A stretch of 9,086 nucleotides of DNA from Roseiflexaceae bacterium UBA965 (lineage in GTDB: Bacteria; Chloroflexota; Chloroflexia; Chloroflexales; Roseiflexaceae): assembly GCA_002292925.1 (NCBI GenBank), contig DBCF01000115.1, forward strand, positions 1-9,086. The letters are read 5' to 3'. How positions within the stretch are numbered: the first letter of the stretch is position 1; each line of letters starts with the position of its first letter. Under the pieces are notes generated by a model. The model ran no database searches. It was not told where the DNA came from and was given only the letters and a program-made list of their open reading frames with translations. Shown in pieces: positions 1-6,526 of this stretch. Both the position numbers and the translations under genes were made by a program.

Positions 1-2691
1 CGTGGTTCGGCCGGCGCCTCGCTGGTACTCTACTGCTTGGGGATTACCGACGTCGACCCCGTCGCCAACAAACTGTTGTTTGAGCGCTTTTTGAGCCCCG
101 AACGGCTCGAAATGCCCGACATCGACGTCGACTTTGCCGATACCCGCCGTGGCCAAGTCCTCGATTATATTGCCGCCAAATACGGCCGCGAAAATACCGC
201 CCAGATCATCACCTATGGCACCCTCGGCGCCAAAGCGGCTATCCGCGATGTGGGTCGGGCCCTCGACGTGCCGTTGTCAGAAGTCGACCGCATCGCCAAA
301 CTCATCCCCAATACCCCCAATATCACCTTGCGCGATGCGTTGGAAAAAGCCCCGGAATTCAAACAACTCTACGAATCAAGCGACGAAACCAAACAAATCA
401 TCGACTGGGCCCAACGCATCGAAGGGCGTATGCGCAACGTCGGCACCCATGCCTGTGGCGTGGTGATTAGCCGCAACCCCCTCGACGAAGTGGTGCCACT
501 GCAACGCACCACCAAAGACGAAAACTCGCTGATGGCCGCCTATGAAGGCCCCACGTTGGCCAAAATCGGCCTGCTCAAAATGGATATCCTTGGACTAACC
601 AATTTGTCGGCAGTGGCCGAAACACTGCGCTACATCGAAATTTCGACCGGCAATGCCATGCAACTGGGTGATATCCCGCTCACCGACAAAAAAACCTTTG
701 AGTCGTTGAGTAGCGGCAATACCGTCAATGTGTTCCAGCTCGAATCTGCGGGCATGGTGCGCTACCTGCGTGAACTCAAACCGACCCGCGTCGAAGACAT
801 CTATGCCATGGTGGCGCTCTATCGCCCGGGTCCGCTCGAACAAATCCCGGTCTACATCCAAAACAAAAACAATCCCAAGGGGATTAAATACCTCCACCCG
901 ATTCTCAAGCCTATCCTCGAAGACACCTATGGCGTCATCGTCTACCAAGAGCAGATTATGCAACTGCTCCAAGTCATCGCCGGCTATACCCTTGGGCAAG
1001 CCTATATCGTGCTCAAAGCCATCGGTAAAAAACAAAAAGAGATGATGGCCGCCGAAGAACCACGCTTCAAAGATGGCTGTCTCAAAAACGGTTTAACCAA
1101 AGAGCAAGCTGAGACGTTGTGGGATCTCATCCAACCCTTCGCCGGCTATTCATTCAACCGCCCCCACGCTACCTTGTACGGGTTGTTGTCATACCAGACG
1201 GCCTACCTCAAAAATAACTTCTCGACAGAATACATGGCCGCGGTGCTCAAAGGATCGGCTGGGCAAATCGAAGATGTGGCCAAAGCGGTCAACGAATGTG
1301 CCAAACTGGGGGTAGCGGTGCTCCGCGCCGATGTCAACGCCAGCCAAGCCGACTTCACCATTGAGCGCATCAATGATTCGGTGGTAGGAGGCGATATCCG
1401 CTTTGATCGGGGTGTACGCTTTGGCTTGGCCGCCATCAAAAACGTCGGCGAAGGCCCCGTCGAAGCTATTATTGCCGCCCGGGGCGATACGCCGTTTACC
1501 AGCCTCGCTGACTTTGCCGATCGCGTCGACCAGAAACTCATCAACAAACGGGTGATTGAAAGTCTAATCAAGGCCGGTACCTTTGATTCGCTGACCGGTA
1601 CCCGTCGCCAAAAACTAGCGGTGCTTGACCAAGTCCTCGATGCCGCCAGTGGTGCCCAAAAAGCCCGCGCCAGCGGCCAATCGAGCTTGTTTGATTTGAT
1701 GGGTTCAAGTGATAGTAGTGCAGCAACAGTCAATATGGCCGCCGTGCAATTCCCTATTTTGCGCGAATCCCGCGAAGACAATCGTGAGCTCCTCGCCTGG
1801 GAAAAAGAACTGCTGGGCATGTATGTCTCAGACCACCCCGTCGTGCAAGCCCTGCGTGACGTCGATTTGAGCGATGTCACCTCGCTTGGGGCCGTCAACG
1901 ACGAAATGGTCGGGCAATCACTAACCTTTGCCGGGATGCTCAGCGCCACCAAAACCGTCACCACCAAAAAAGGCGACAGTATGTTTGTGGGGGTCTTTGA
2001 AGATCTGGCTGCCAGCATGGAATGCGTGGCCTTCCCCAAATCCTACGAAAAATTCCGGGCTTTGCTTCACGACGATTCAGTCGTGCGTATCATCGGTAAA
2101 CTCGACCGCCGCAACGATGGTATGCAACTGATGATCGACAAAGTCGAAGCCATTATTCATAGCGACGAACCCGCCGCCCCACCTGCTGCCCAAATGCGGA
2201 CAGCACCACCGCCGACCAACTCGGCACCAACAAATCCTGCACCGGTCACCCAATCCCCTGCCACGCCTCCTTCCGTGAGTCATACGACACCACCTACAGG
2301 AAACACCATGTCAGAGCAACGCAAATACGGCGCCTCCAATCACGGCGCCCACGATGTCATCAAGTCACCCAGCCGGGCCGCTGTATCGGCACCCAAACCG
2401 GCACCAGCCCCCGCCGCACCTGAACCGAGCGGCCCGCAACATGTCATCCGTCTCTACTTCCCACTGTTTGACAACGATGACCATGCCGTCCAATTCATGA
2501 ACGAAATCTACGCCCTCACTGAACACTTCCGTACTGCCGATGATGGCGAAGCCGTCTTGATGATCCATTTACCCATCGAACAACGCAATGTGGTGCTCCG
2601 GATGCGTGGTACGGTCCGTGACCCCATCAACCTGCGCGATATCTTGCGCAACAAAGTGGGCCACGACGCAATCGTGCTCGAATCCGCCTAA
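1..2691 (+). CDS. dnaE: DNA polymerase III subunit alpha (5'-partial)
   Basis: Catalytic subunit of the replicative DNA polymerase, which extends primed DNA with dNTPs while held on the beta clamp. The frame is open to base 1, so the gene starts outside the window and 896 codons remain. Roughly 360 N-terminal residues (PHP domain and the start of the palm) are missing by comparison with E. coli DnaE. Numbering from base 1: the Gly-Ser nucleotide-binding motif is at residues 2-3, the catalytic PDIDVDF at 39-45 (Asp40, Asp42), and the third catalytic Asp at 195 in KMDILGL. YRPGPL fingers are at 274-279, a helix-hairpin-helix lies near 470-540, and QSSLF at 560-564 fits the internal beta-clamp binding motif. 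An OB fold spans about 635-720. A Pro/Ala-rich linker at about 724-810 leads to a C-terminal domain at 814-896. No exonuclease domain is visible in this part. Two odd residues (Tyr335, Leu338) are discussed as a finding. Identity is certain; the linker is longer than in E. coli. Confidence 0.97.
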   Translation, partial: RGSAGASLVLYCLGITDVDPVANKLLFERFLSPERLEMPDIDVDFADTRRGQVLDYIAAKYGRENTAQIITYGTLGAKAAIRDVGRALDVPLSEVDRIAKLIPNTPNITLRDALEKAPEFKQLYESSDETKQIIDWAQRIEGRMRNVGTHACGVVISRNPLDEVVPLQRTTKDENSLMAAYEGPTLAKIGLLKMDILGLTNLSAVAETLRYIEISTGNAMQLGDIPLTDKKTFESLSSGNTVNVFQLESAGMVRYLRELKPTRVEDIYAMVALYRPGPLEQIPVYIQNKNNPKGIKYLHPILKPILEDTYGVIVYQEQIMQLLQVIAGYTLGQAYIVLKAIGKKQKEMMAAEEPRFKDGCLKNGLTKEQAETLWDLIQPFAGYSFNRPHATLYGLLSYQTAYLKNNFSTEYMAAVLKGSAGQIEDVAKAVNECAKLGVAVLRADVNASQADFTIERINDSVVGGDIRFDRGVRFGLAAIKNVGEGPVEAIIAARGDTPFTSLADFADRVDQKLINKRVIESLIKAGTFDSLTGTRRQKLAVLDQVLDAASGAQKARASGQSSLFDLMGSSDSSAATVNMAAVQFPILRESREDNRELLAWEKELLGMYVSDHPVVQALRDVDLSDVTSLGAVNDEMVGQSLTFAGMLSATKTVTTKKGDSMFVGVFEDLAASMECVAFPKSYEKFRALLHDDSVVRIIGKLDRRNDGMQLMIDKVEAIIHSDEPAAPPAAQMRTAPPPTNSAPTNPAPVTQSPATPPSVSHTTPPTGNTMSEQRKYGASNHGAHDVIKSPSRAAVSAPKPAPAPAAPEPSGPQHVIRLYFPLFDNDDHAVQFMNEIYALTEHFRTADDGEAVLMIHLPIEQRNVVLRMRGTVRDPINLRDILRNKVGHDAIVLESA

Positions 2692-2730
2692 ACAAATACC
2701 CCCTTTTGCGATCAATTGCAACAACGATTG

Positions 2731-2770
2731 AACCCCTCGTGGCCATAAAATGCCCGAGGGGTTTGTCTTT
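2731..2770 (+). terminator. Intrinsic terminator of dnaE
   Basis: A perfect 9-bp stem pairs AACCCCTCG (2731-2739) with CGAGGGGTT (2755-2763). It can be extended inside by three more pairs (2741-2743 with 2752-2754) across a one-base bulge. It is followed by the T-rich run TTTGTCTTT. It lies 40 bp after the dnaE stop, which indicates that dnaE transcription ends here and that the sigma factor gene downstream is separately transcribed. Confidence 0.88.
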
Positions 2771-3201
2771 GTACGCCATATATCTTGATAAACCTGTGCA
2801 AAAGCTGTGATAGTCAGGGTGATTTTGGGGTGATTATGCCCGAATTAGCCGAATTGCACGGTAATTTACGGGTTTATCGGCAAACCTGTGCAAACTATTG
2901 TAGCAATAACATTGCACGAGAGTTTCATGATTGAATTTATGCCTATTTTAGCAGTTTTTTCAACATGTACCTTTTTTCACAGCAAACAATCTCTACAAAT
3001 AAATAGTGCGTGAATCCCTAAAATACCCCCTAAAATCCTATAAATCCTCTTAAAATAATACTTAATTATTTTTTGTGTATCGTAATTTATGATATATTAT
3101 ATAAAAATTATAACTGATGTGGTATAGAGTTGTAACTACAATTTTAGGTGTAGAGGATAAATAGAGCATAAAATGAGTATTTGCAAATGCTGGACAAAGT
3201 A
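2771..3201. other. AT-rich gene-free region with repeated short motifs
   Basis: No convincing gene is visible in these 430 bases. The composition is clearly richer in AT than the flanking genes, most strongly around 3050-3120. Contents: a 13-bp direct repeat AAACCTGTGCAAA at 2790-2802 and 2882-2894; several TTGCAC/GTGCAA hexamers; nested inverted repeats at 2896-2915 (TATTG-TAG-CAATA and GCAAT-AAC-ATTGC); four phased TAAAAT-type blocks at 3019-3056; the inverted repeat TTGTA-AC-TACAA at 3130-3141; and the palindrome ATTTGCAAAT at 3179-3188, 13 bp before the -35 box of the sigma gene promoter. Taken together it looks like an upstream control region for the sigma factor gene, but no binding protein can be named. 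A 28-codon ORF at 2927-3013 has only a weak ribosome binding site and is not called as a gene. Confidence 0.6.
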
Positions 3202-3230
3202 TTGACATTTTATTGCACATGTTCTACAAT
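3202..3230 (+). promoter_or_regulatory. Housekeeping-type promoter of the ECF sigma gene
   Basis: TTGACA at 3202-3207 and TACAAT at 3225-3230 are separated by 17 bp, a near-perfect match to the primary sigma factor consensus. Transcription should start near 3237, giving a leader of about 30 nt. The form implies transcription by the housekeeping holoenzyme rather than by the ECF factor itself. The spacer holds a TTGCAC copy at 3213-3218, a motif repeated upstream. Confidence 0.85.
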
Positions 3231-3251
3231 AGTGGTGTGCTGATACGAACT

Positions 3252-3258
3252 AAGGAGG
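3252..3258 (+). promoter_or_regulatory. Strong ribosome binding site
   Basis: AAGGAGG is a full match to the anti-Shine-Dalgarno sequence, 7 nt before the ATG at 3266. It fixes the start of the sigma factor gene and predicts efficient translation. Confidence 0.9.
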
Positions 3259-3265
3259 CGTCTCG

Positions 3266-3910
3266 ATGACGTTACAACAGTCAGCAGACTATAAAGAACA
3301 ACATGCGTCGCTTCCTACTCTCATTTCAGCTACCGACGCCGACGACCAGCTCAAGATCATCGCTATCGCCAATGGTGATAATCTTGCACTCGAGGAGCTT
3401 TATCATCGTTATTCGGGTGTTGTCTACCGGCTAGCGTTTCGTGTGCTCAAACAACGCGAACAAAGTGAAGAAGTCGTCCAAGAGGTATTTTGGCGGGTAT
3501 GGCGGCGTAGTGCCAGCTTCGAGCGTGAGCGCGGGCGGGTAGCACAGTGGATATTTGGGATAGCGCACAACCTGTGCATCGACGAGATGCGCCGGATGCG
3601 GGCCCGTCCCAATCCCGTCTACGAAAACGACGAACACCCCATCATTGCCCAACTCGTTGACGAGCACATCGACATCCCGGCGGTGGTATGGGCCAACGAG
3701 CAACGGCGCGTGATTGTGGGGGCACTTGCTACCCTGCCTGTAGCGCAACGTGAGGCGGTAGAATTAGCCTACTTTGGTGGGTTTTCGCATCAAGAAATCG
3801 CCGATCGCCTCGACCGTCCCCTCGGCACCATCAAAACACGCGTGCGCTTAGGTTTGCAAAAACTCGGCACCTTGCTCGCCGAAACAGACATTGACGGTAC
3901 AACGGTATAA
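3266..3910 (+). CDS. ECF-type RNA polymerase sigma factor, sigma-70 family
   Basis: An alternative sigma factor expected to direct RNA polymerase to a small regulon. The protein is 214 aa, slightly longer than a minimal ECF factor because of about 40 poorly structured N-terminal residues. Region 2 lies at about 44-112 (core binding and -10 recognition; LEELYHRYSGVVYRLAFRVL then QSEEVVQEVFWRVWRR). A linker runs about 113-145. Region 4 lies at about 146-203 with a helix-turn-helix near 174-200 (SHQEIADRLDRPLGTIKTRV). Regions 1.1 and 3 are absent, which defines the ECF group. The start is the ATG after a perfect AAGGAGG. The gene stands alone between two terminators: no anti-sigma factor or zinc-finger partner is next to it, and the C-terminus after region 4 is too short to be a fused regulatory domain. 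The subgroup (SigK-like appearance) and target genes cannot be settled from sequence alone. Confidence 0.93.
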   Translation: MTLQQSADYKEQHASLPTLISATDADDQLKIIAIANGDNLALEELYHRYSGVVYRLAFRVLKQREQSEEVVQEVFWRVWRRSASFERERGRVAQWIFGIAHNLCIDEMRRMRARPNPVYENDEHPIIAQLVDEHIDIPAVVWANEQRRVIVGALATLPVAQREAVELAYFGGFSHQEIADRLDRPLGTIKTRVRLGLQKLGTLLAETDIDGTTV

Positions 3911-3913
3911 TCG

Positions 3914-3948
3914 AACCCCCGTAGGGCAGATGCCCCACGGGGGTTTTT
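3914..3948 (+). terminator. Strong intrinsic terminator of the sigma gene
   Basis: A 9-bp stem AACCCCCGT (3914-3922) / ACGGGGGTT (3937-3945) continues after one mismatch with GGGC/GCCC (3924-3927 and 3932-3935) around the loop AGAT, and ends in TTTTT. It begins 3 bases after the sigma gene stop. The kinase gene converges from the other side (stop at 3969), so the hairpin may also help end that transcript, although the minus-strand T tract is poor. Confidence 0.93.
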
Positions 3949-3968
3949 GCTATTCACACTGCTGCAGG

Positions 3969-4904
3969 TTATTTTTTGGCAATCAATTGATAAAACTGGT
4001 CATCAACCGCTGGTCGTGCCCCGAAATGACTCACCACCCAGCTGCCGAGGTTGTTGGCGAGTTGGGCGGCCTTGGCGAGATCACCGTCACGCAAATAACT
4101 ACTCAAAAACCCTGCGTTAAATGAATCACCGGCCCCAGTGGCGTCAATCACCGGCACTTCGTGGGTGGTGTGGTGATGTTCGTACCCGGGGGCACTAATC
4201 ACACAGCCATCTTTGTCGAGTTTGAGCACCACGACGGCATCCTTAAAGCGTTTGCGCAAGGCCCGGGCAATCAAGAGTGGCTCACGCTCACCCGTCAAAA
4301 TCATCCCTTCGTCACGGTTGGGCAAAATAATGTCAATTGGTAATTGGGCAATAATCGCGTCAAAGGTATCGCGACCCATTTCGCGGATCATCTGGTACGA
4401 CGCCGGGTCAAACGACACGGTGGCGCCGGCAGCTTTGGCGATTTGGGCAGCGTGGAGGGCGGCAGCCCGCGGTGGATCACTAAACACCGACCAGGCCGTA
4501 ATATGCACATGGGCGGCTTGTTGCAATGCCGCCACCGGGATATGCTCAGGGTACAAATGAAAATCGGCCCCTTGGTTGGTAATCATACTGCGTTGACCGG
4601 CTTTATCGATCATCACCACAATCACGCCGGTGTCGTGGTCTGGCGTACGGGTGATGTGACCTTGCACTCCTTCGCGAGCGAGGTCGGCCACAATCAGGTC
4701 GCCAAAGGCATCGGTACCAACCGCACCCACAAAGGCGGCAGGTGCACCGAGGCGAGCCACCCACGTCGCCACATTGGCAGCCGAGCCGCCCGGTGCCAAG
4801 GCAATGCGCCCGGTGGTGTCGCCCCCTGGTAACAAAATCGTATCGGGTTGCGCCAATACATCCCAAACCAAATCACCAACAGCAACAATTGCGCCTGTAC
4901 GCAT
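3969..4904 (-). CDS. PfkB/ribokinase-family carbohydrate (or nucleoside) kinase
   Basis: ATP-dependent phosphotransferase of the ribokinase/PfkB superfamily; the substrate cannot be read from the sequence. The protein is 311 aa, normal for the family. A beta strand with Gly and Asp (VAVGDLVWDV) opens the fold. GGSAANVA at 39-46 is the first PfkB signature. NRDE at 196-199 is the NxxE motif linked to Mg2+/phosphate binding. DATGAGDSF at 254-262 is the second signature, with Asp260 the expected catalytic base and GAG the anion hole. A longer frame begins with ATG at 4940, but the start at 4904 is preferred: AAGGAA lies just upstream, and homologues usually begin a few residues before this first strand. 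It follows the exporter gene in the same direction with a 91-bp gap containing a possible -10 box, so it may be co-transcribed or have its own promoter. Confidence 0.92.
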   Translation of the reverse strand: MRTGAIVAVGDLVWDVLAQPDTILLPGGDTTGRIALAPGGSAANVATWVARLGAPAAFVGAVGTDAFGDLIVADLAREGVQGHITRTPDHDTGVIVVMIDKAGQRSMITNQGADFHLYPEHIPVAALQQAAHVHITAWSVFSDPPRAAALHAAQIAKAAGATVSFDPASYQMIREMGRDTFDAIIAQLPIDIILPNRDEGMILTGEREPLLIARALRKRFKDAVVVLKLDKDGCVISAPGYEHHHTTHEVPVIDATGAGDSFNAGFLSSYLRDGDLAKAAQLANNLGSWVVSHFGARPAVDDQFYQLIAKK

Positions 4905-4929
4905 GAACGTGTTCCTTTTGTGATACACG

Positions 4930-4952
4930 AAACGCCGCATACGGCGGCGTTT
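4930..4952 (-). other. Hairpin between exporter and kinase genes
   Basis: A perfect 9-bp inverted repeat AAACGCCGC (4930-4938) / GCGGCGTTT (4944-4952) with a 5-nt loop. On the minus strand it follows the exporter stop by about 45 nt and is followed only by TTTCGTGT, not a clean T tract. It could be a weak or partial terminator after the exporter gene, or a stem in the kinase mRNA leader about 15 nt before its ribosome binding site. A second ATACGGCG copy lies at 4963-4970. Confidence 0.5.
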
Positions 4953-4981
4953 CTGCCGAAGTATACGGCGTCTGATGGATT

Positions 4982-4987
4982 ATTATA
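4982..4987 (-). promoter_or_regulatory. Possible -10 box for the kinase gene
   Basis: The minus strand reads TATAAT here, a perfect -10 hexamer, about 80 nt before the kinase start. No good -35 hexamer is found 16-18 bp upstream (the 17-bp position reads AACGAA), so this is weak evidence for a separate kinase promoter. Confidence 0.3.
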
Positions 4988-4995
4988 CCGGGCAA

Positions 4996-6270
4996 TTAGA
5001 CGGTTTCGTTTGCCGAAGTAGCCGGGGTAGCAGCCGCTTGGGCTGCTTGGCGCACCAATGGCAACAATACGCCGATAATTACGACCGCAGCCGCCCCTAC
5101 AAACAACCCACCCGCATGGTAAGGAGCAGTGACATTGACGAAGTCTGACAACCACCCAGCCAACAACGGTCCCAGCACCATGGTCAGCGACGTCAAGGCT
5201 TGACTACCACCCAACGTGGCACCTTGGGCGCTGGGGTCGACACGACGCGAAATCAAGCTGGTCAATGACGGAGTGGCCATGCCGCTACCGGCGCCCAACA
5301 AGATGATTGCTGGGTACAACCACAAGCCGGTGGGGGCGATAGCGAGACCTTCAAAGCCCAGCGCCATAATCACCATACCGACCATGGCCAATTTGGCTTC
5401 GCCGAATTTGGGCAACAACATACGCAACAAAAAGCCTTGCATGATGACTGCCATCAAACCCACCGCCACAAACACAAAGGCATTGTCGATGGCCGCAAAG
5501 CCAAAGCGCCGGTCACTATAGACGGCAAAGTTGCTTTGCATACCCGAAAAGGCCAAATTCAACAAGACAATCCCAATCAACAAGGTACGAATGTTGTTGT
5601 TTTGCAATACGTCTGCCACCCGTGTAAAGGGGTTGCTACTGCTCACCACCGTGGTACGGCGCTCAACAGGCAACGACTCGGGCAAGGCAAAATAGCCGAA
5701 GGTGACATTGATGAATGACAATGCGGCTGCCACAAACACAGGAACGGCTAAGCCGTACGTGCTGAGCACACCCCCCAAGGCTGGTCCGAGCATGAAGCCC
5801 AACCCGAAGGCTGCACCAATCATGCCAAGCCCCTTGGCGCGGTTTTCGGGGGTGGTAATGTCAGCGATATAGGCTTGGGCAGTACTAATGTTGGCGCCCG
5901 TTACCCCGTCGATGATGCGTGACAAAAACAAGGCGGTCAGCATCAACCATGGGCTGATGACAAATAAGTTTTCGGAAAAACCAAAGATGACGTAGCCAAT
6001 GCCCGTCCCCAACAAACTAATCAACAATACCGGGCGGCGACCATAGCGATCAGACAAACTGCCTAACCACGGTGCACAAACGAATTGCATCAAGGCGTAG
6101 ATGGCGGATAGCCCACCTACAATCAATGCCCGGTTGACCATAAACCACGGATCACCCGATGATTCGAGGATTTTGACGTAGTATGGCAATACGGGGATCA
6201 CAATCCCGATACCGAGCAAATCGATGAGCACCGTGAAAAAAATAAATAACATCGGTGAACGTTGGCGCAT
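4996..6270 (-). CDS. MFS transporter, DHA1 family, TetA/multidrug exporter-like
   Basis: Inner-membrane drug/H+ antiporter-type exporter; the substrate is unknown. The 424-aa protein shows the 12-TM layout typical of the DHA1 branch. TM1 with motif D1 is LIDLLGIGIVIPVLP (15-29). Motif A, GSLSDRYGRRP (70-80), lies in the TM2-TM3 loop. Motif B starts at Arg118 in TM4 (RIIDGVTGAN). Motif C, GFMLGPALGG (158-167), is in TM5 and marks antiporters. A hydrophilic central loop spans about 197-226, and the C-terminal tail after 406 is Ala-rich. The pattern resembles TetA/Bmr-type proteins; tetracycline export is not implied. The frame extends to an ATG at 6303, but 6270 is chosen because GAGGG stands 4-5 nt before it and TM1 then follows in the usual place. 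The gene is transcribed divergently from infC and has a good promoter with operator-like repeats, suggesting induction or repression. Confidence 0.93.
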   Translation of the reverse strand: MRQRSPMLFIFFTVLIDLLGIGIVIPVLPYYVKILESSGDPWFMVNRALIVGGLSAIYALMQFVCAPWLGSLSDRYGRRPVLLISLLGTGIGYVIFGFSENLFVISPWLMLTALFLSRIIDGVTGANISTAQAYIADITTPENRAKGLGMIGAAFGLGFMLGPALGGVLSTYGLAVPVFVAAALSFINVTFGYFALPESLPVERRTTVVSSSNPFTRVADVLQNNNIRTLLIGIVLLNLAFSGMQSNFAVYSDRRFGFAAIDNAFVFVAVGLMAVIMQGFLLRMLLPKFGEAKLAMVGMVIMALGFEGLAIAPTGLWLYPAIILLGAGSGMATPSLTSLISRRVDPSAQGATLGGSQALTSLTMVLGPLLAGWLSDFVNVTAPYHAGGLFVGAAAVVIIGVLLPLVRQAAQAAATPATSANETV

Positions 6271-6295
6271 GCATCCCTCTTTTGCGTATACAAAA

Positions 6296-6317
6296 ACTAC
6301 CATTAAAGCATGGTTGT
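6296..6317. promoter_or_regulatory. Inverted repeat over the MFS transcription start (candidate operator)
   Basis: Arms ACTACCAT (6296-6303) and ATGGTTGT (6310-6317) pair at 7 of 8 positions around a 6-bp centre. The element lies immediately downstream of the -10 box, the usual place for a repressor operator. It could equally form a hairpin at the start of the mRNA. No regulator gene is present nearby. Confidence 0.45.
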
Positions 6318-6347
6318 ACTATAACCGGTTTGACAATGTTTTGTCAA
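6318..6347 (-). promoter_or_regulatory. Promoter of the MFS transporter gene
   Basis: On the minus strand, TTGACA (plus positions 6342-6347) and TATAGT (6318-6323) are spaced 18 bp apart. Transcription would start near 6311, giving a leader of about 40 nt. The -35 hexamer is part of an 11-bp repeat, and an inverted repeat covers the expected start site. Confidence 0.75.
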
Positions 6348-6369
6348 TGTTTTGTCAATGTTTTGCATA
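6330..6369. repeat. 11-bp tandem repeats overlapping the MFS -35 box
   Basis: TGTTTTGTCAA occurs twice in perfect tandem (6337-6347 and 6348-6358), followed by a degraded third unit (6359-6369, 8 of 11 bases). In addition TTGACA (6330-6335) and TGTCAA (6342-6347) make a perfect inverted repeat with a 6-bp spacer. The 11-bp period is close to one helical turn, so successive units face the same side of the DNA. Confidence 0.8.
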
Positions 6370-6461
6370 TACATTGCAGATTACGTCACCGCCAAAACAG
6401 AACCTACGGGATAAAGGGAGTAACAGACGAGGTTACAAATCAAAAACAGGGGTCGAATTAA

Positions 6462-6490
6462 TTGACGGCACGGCATGCGAGTGGTATACT
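6462..6490 (+). promoter_or_regulatory. Promoter of the infC-rpmI-rplT operon
   Basis: TTGACG at 6462-6467 and TATACT at 6485-6490 with an optimal 17-bp spacer. Transcription should begin near 6497, leaving a leader of about 77 nt before infC. No other promoter of similar quality is seen up to the end of the methyltransferase gene, so the four genes are probably one transcript. Confidence 0.85.
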
Positions 6491-6501
6491 GTTCTGACGT
6501 G

Positions 6502-6526
6502 TTGCCTTACCCAAGGCAATTTTGTT
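6502..6526 (+). promoter_or_regulatory. Terminator-like hairpin in the infC leader (candidate attenuator)
   Basis: A perfect 7-bp stem TTGCCTT (6502-6508) / AAGGCAA (6513-6519) with loop ACCC is followed directly by TTTTGTT. It starts only a few nucleotides after the predicted transcription start and lies about 35 nt upstream of the ribosome binding site. A second, A/U-only hairpin (TTATAT/ATATAA, 6530-6546) follows. The order promoter, terminator-like stem, gene is what transcription attenuation needs; the same operon is attenuated by L20 in Bacillus. The mechanism here is inferred. Confidence 0.5.

Noticed and set aside
37..39. TTG as the start of dnaE
   Set aside because: The frame is open to base 1 and the upstream codons encode the conserved RGSA...LVLYC block of DnaE, so the gene simply begins outside the window.
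1203..2039. 278-codon open frame on the minus strand
   Set aside because: Lies wholly opposite dnaE, has Ser/Ala/Arg-rich low-complexity content, and shows no recognisable domain; a shadow of biased codon use.
2927..3013. 28-codon ORF with a hydrophobic core in the AT-rich region
   Set aside because: It starts with ATG after only a weak GAGAG site, has no recognisable promoter, and a frame this short is expected by chance in AT-rich DNA.
3096..3112. ATTATA boxes as minus-strand -10 elements of a divergent promoter
   Set aside because: In such AT-rich DNA these hexamers are frequent; no matching -35 box was identified and no minus-strand gene lies there.
4344..4832. 162-codon plus-strand frame opposite the kinase
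   Set aside because: The kinase frame has all family motifs; the opposite frame has none and is His/Gly/Arg-rich shadow sequence.
6420..6436. Inverted repeat GTAAC-N7-GTTAC upstream of the infC promoter
   Set aside because: Only five base pairs, expected by chance at this window size, and no further support.
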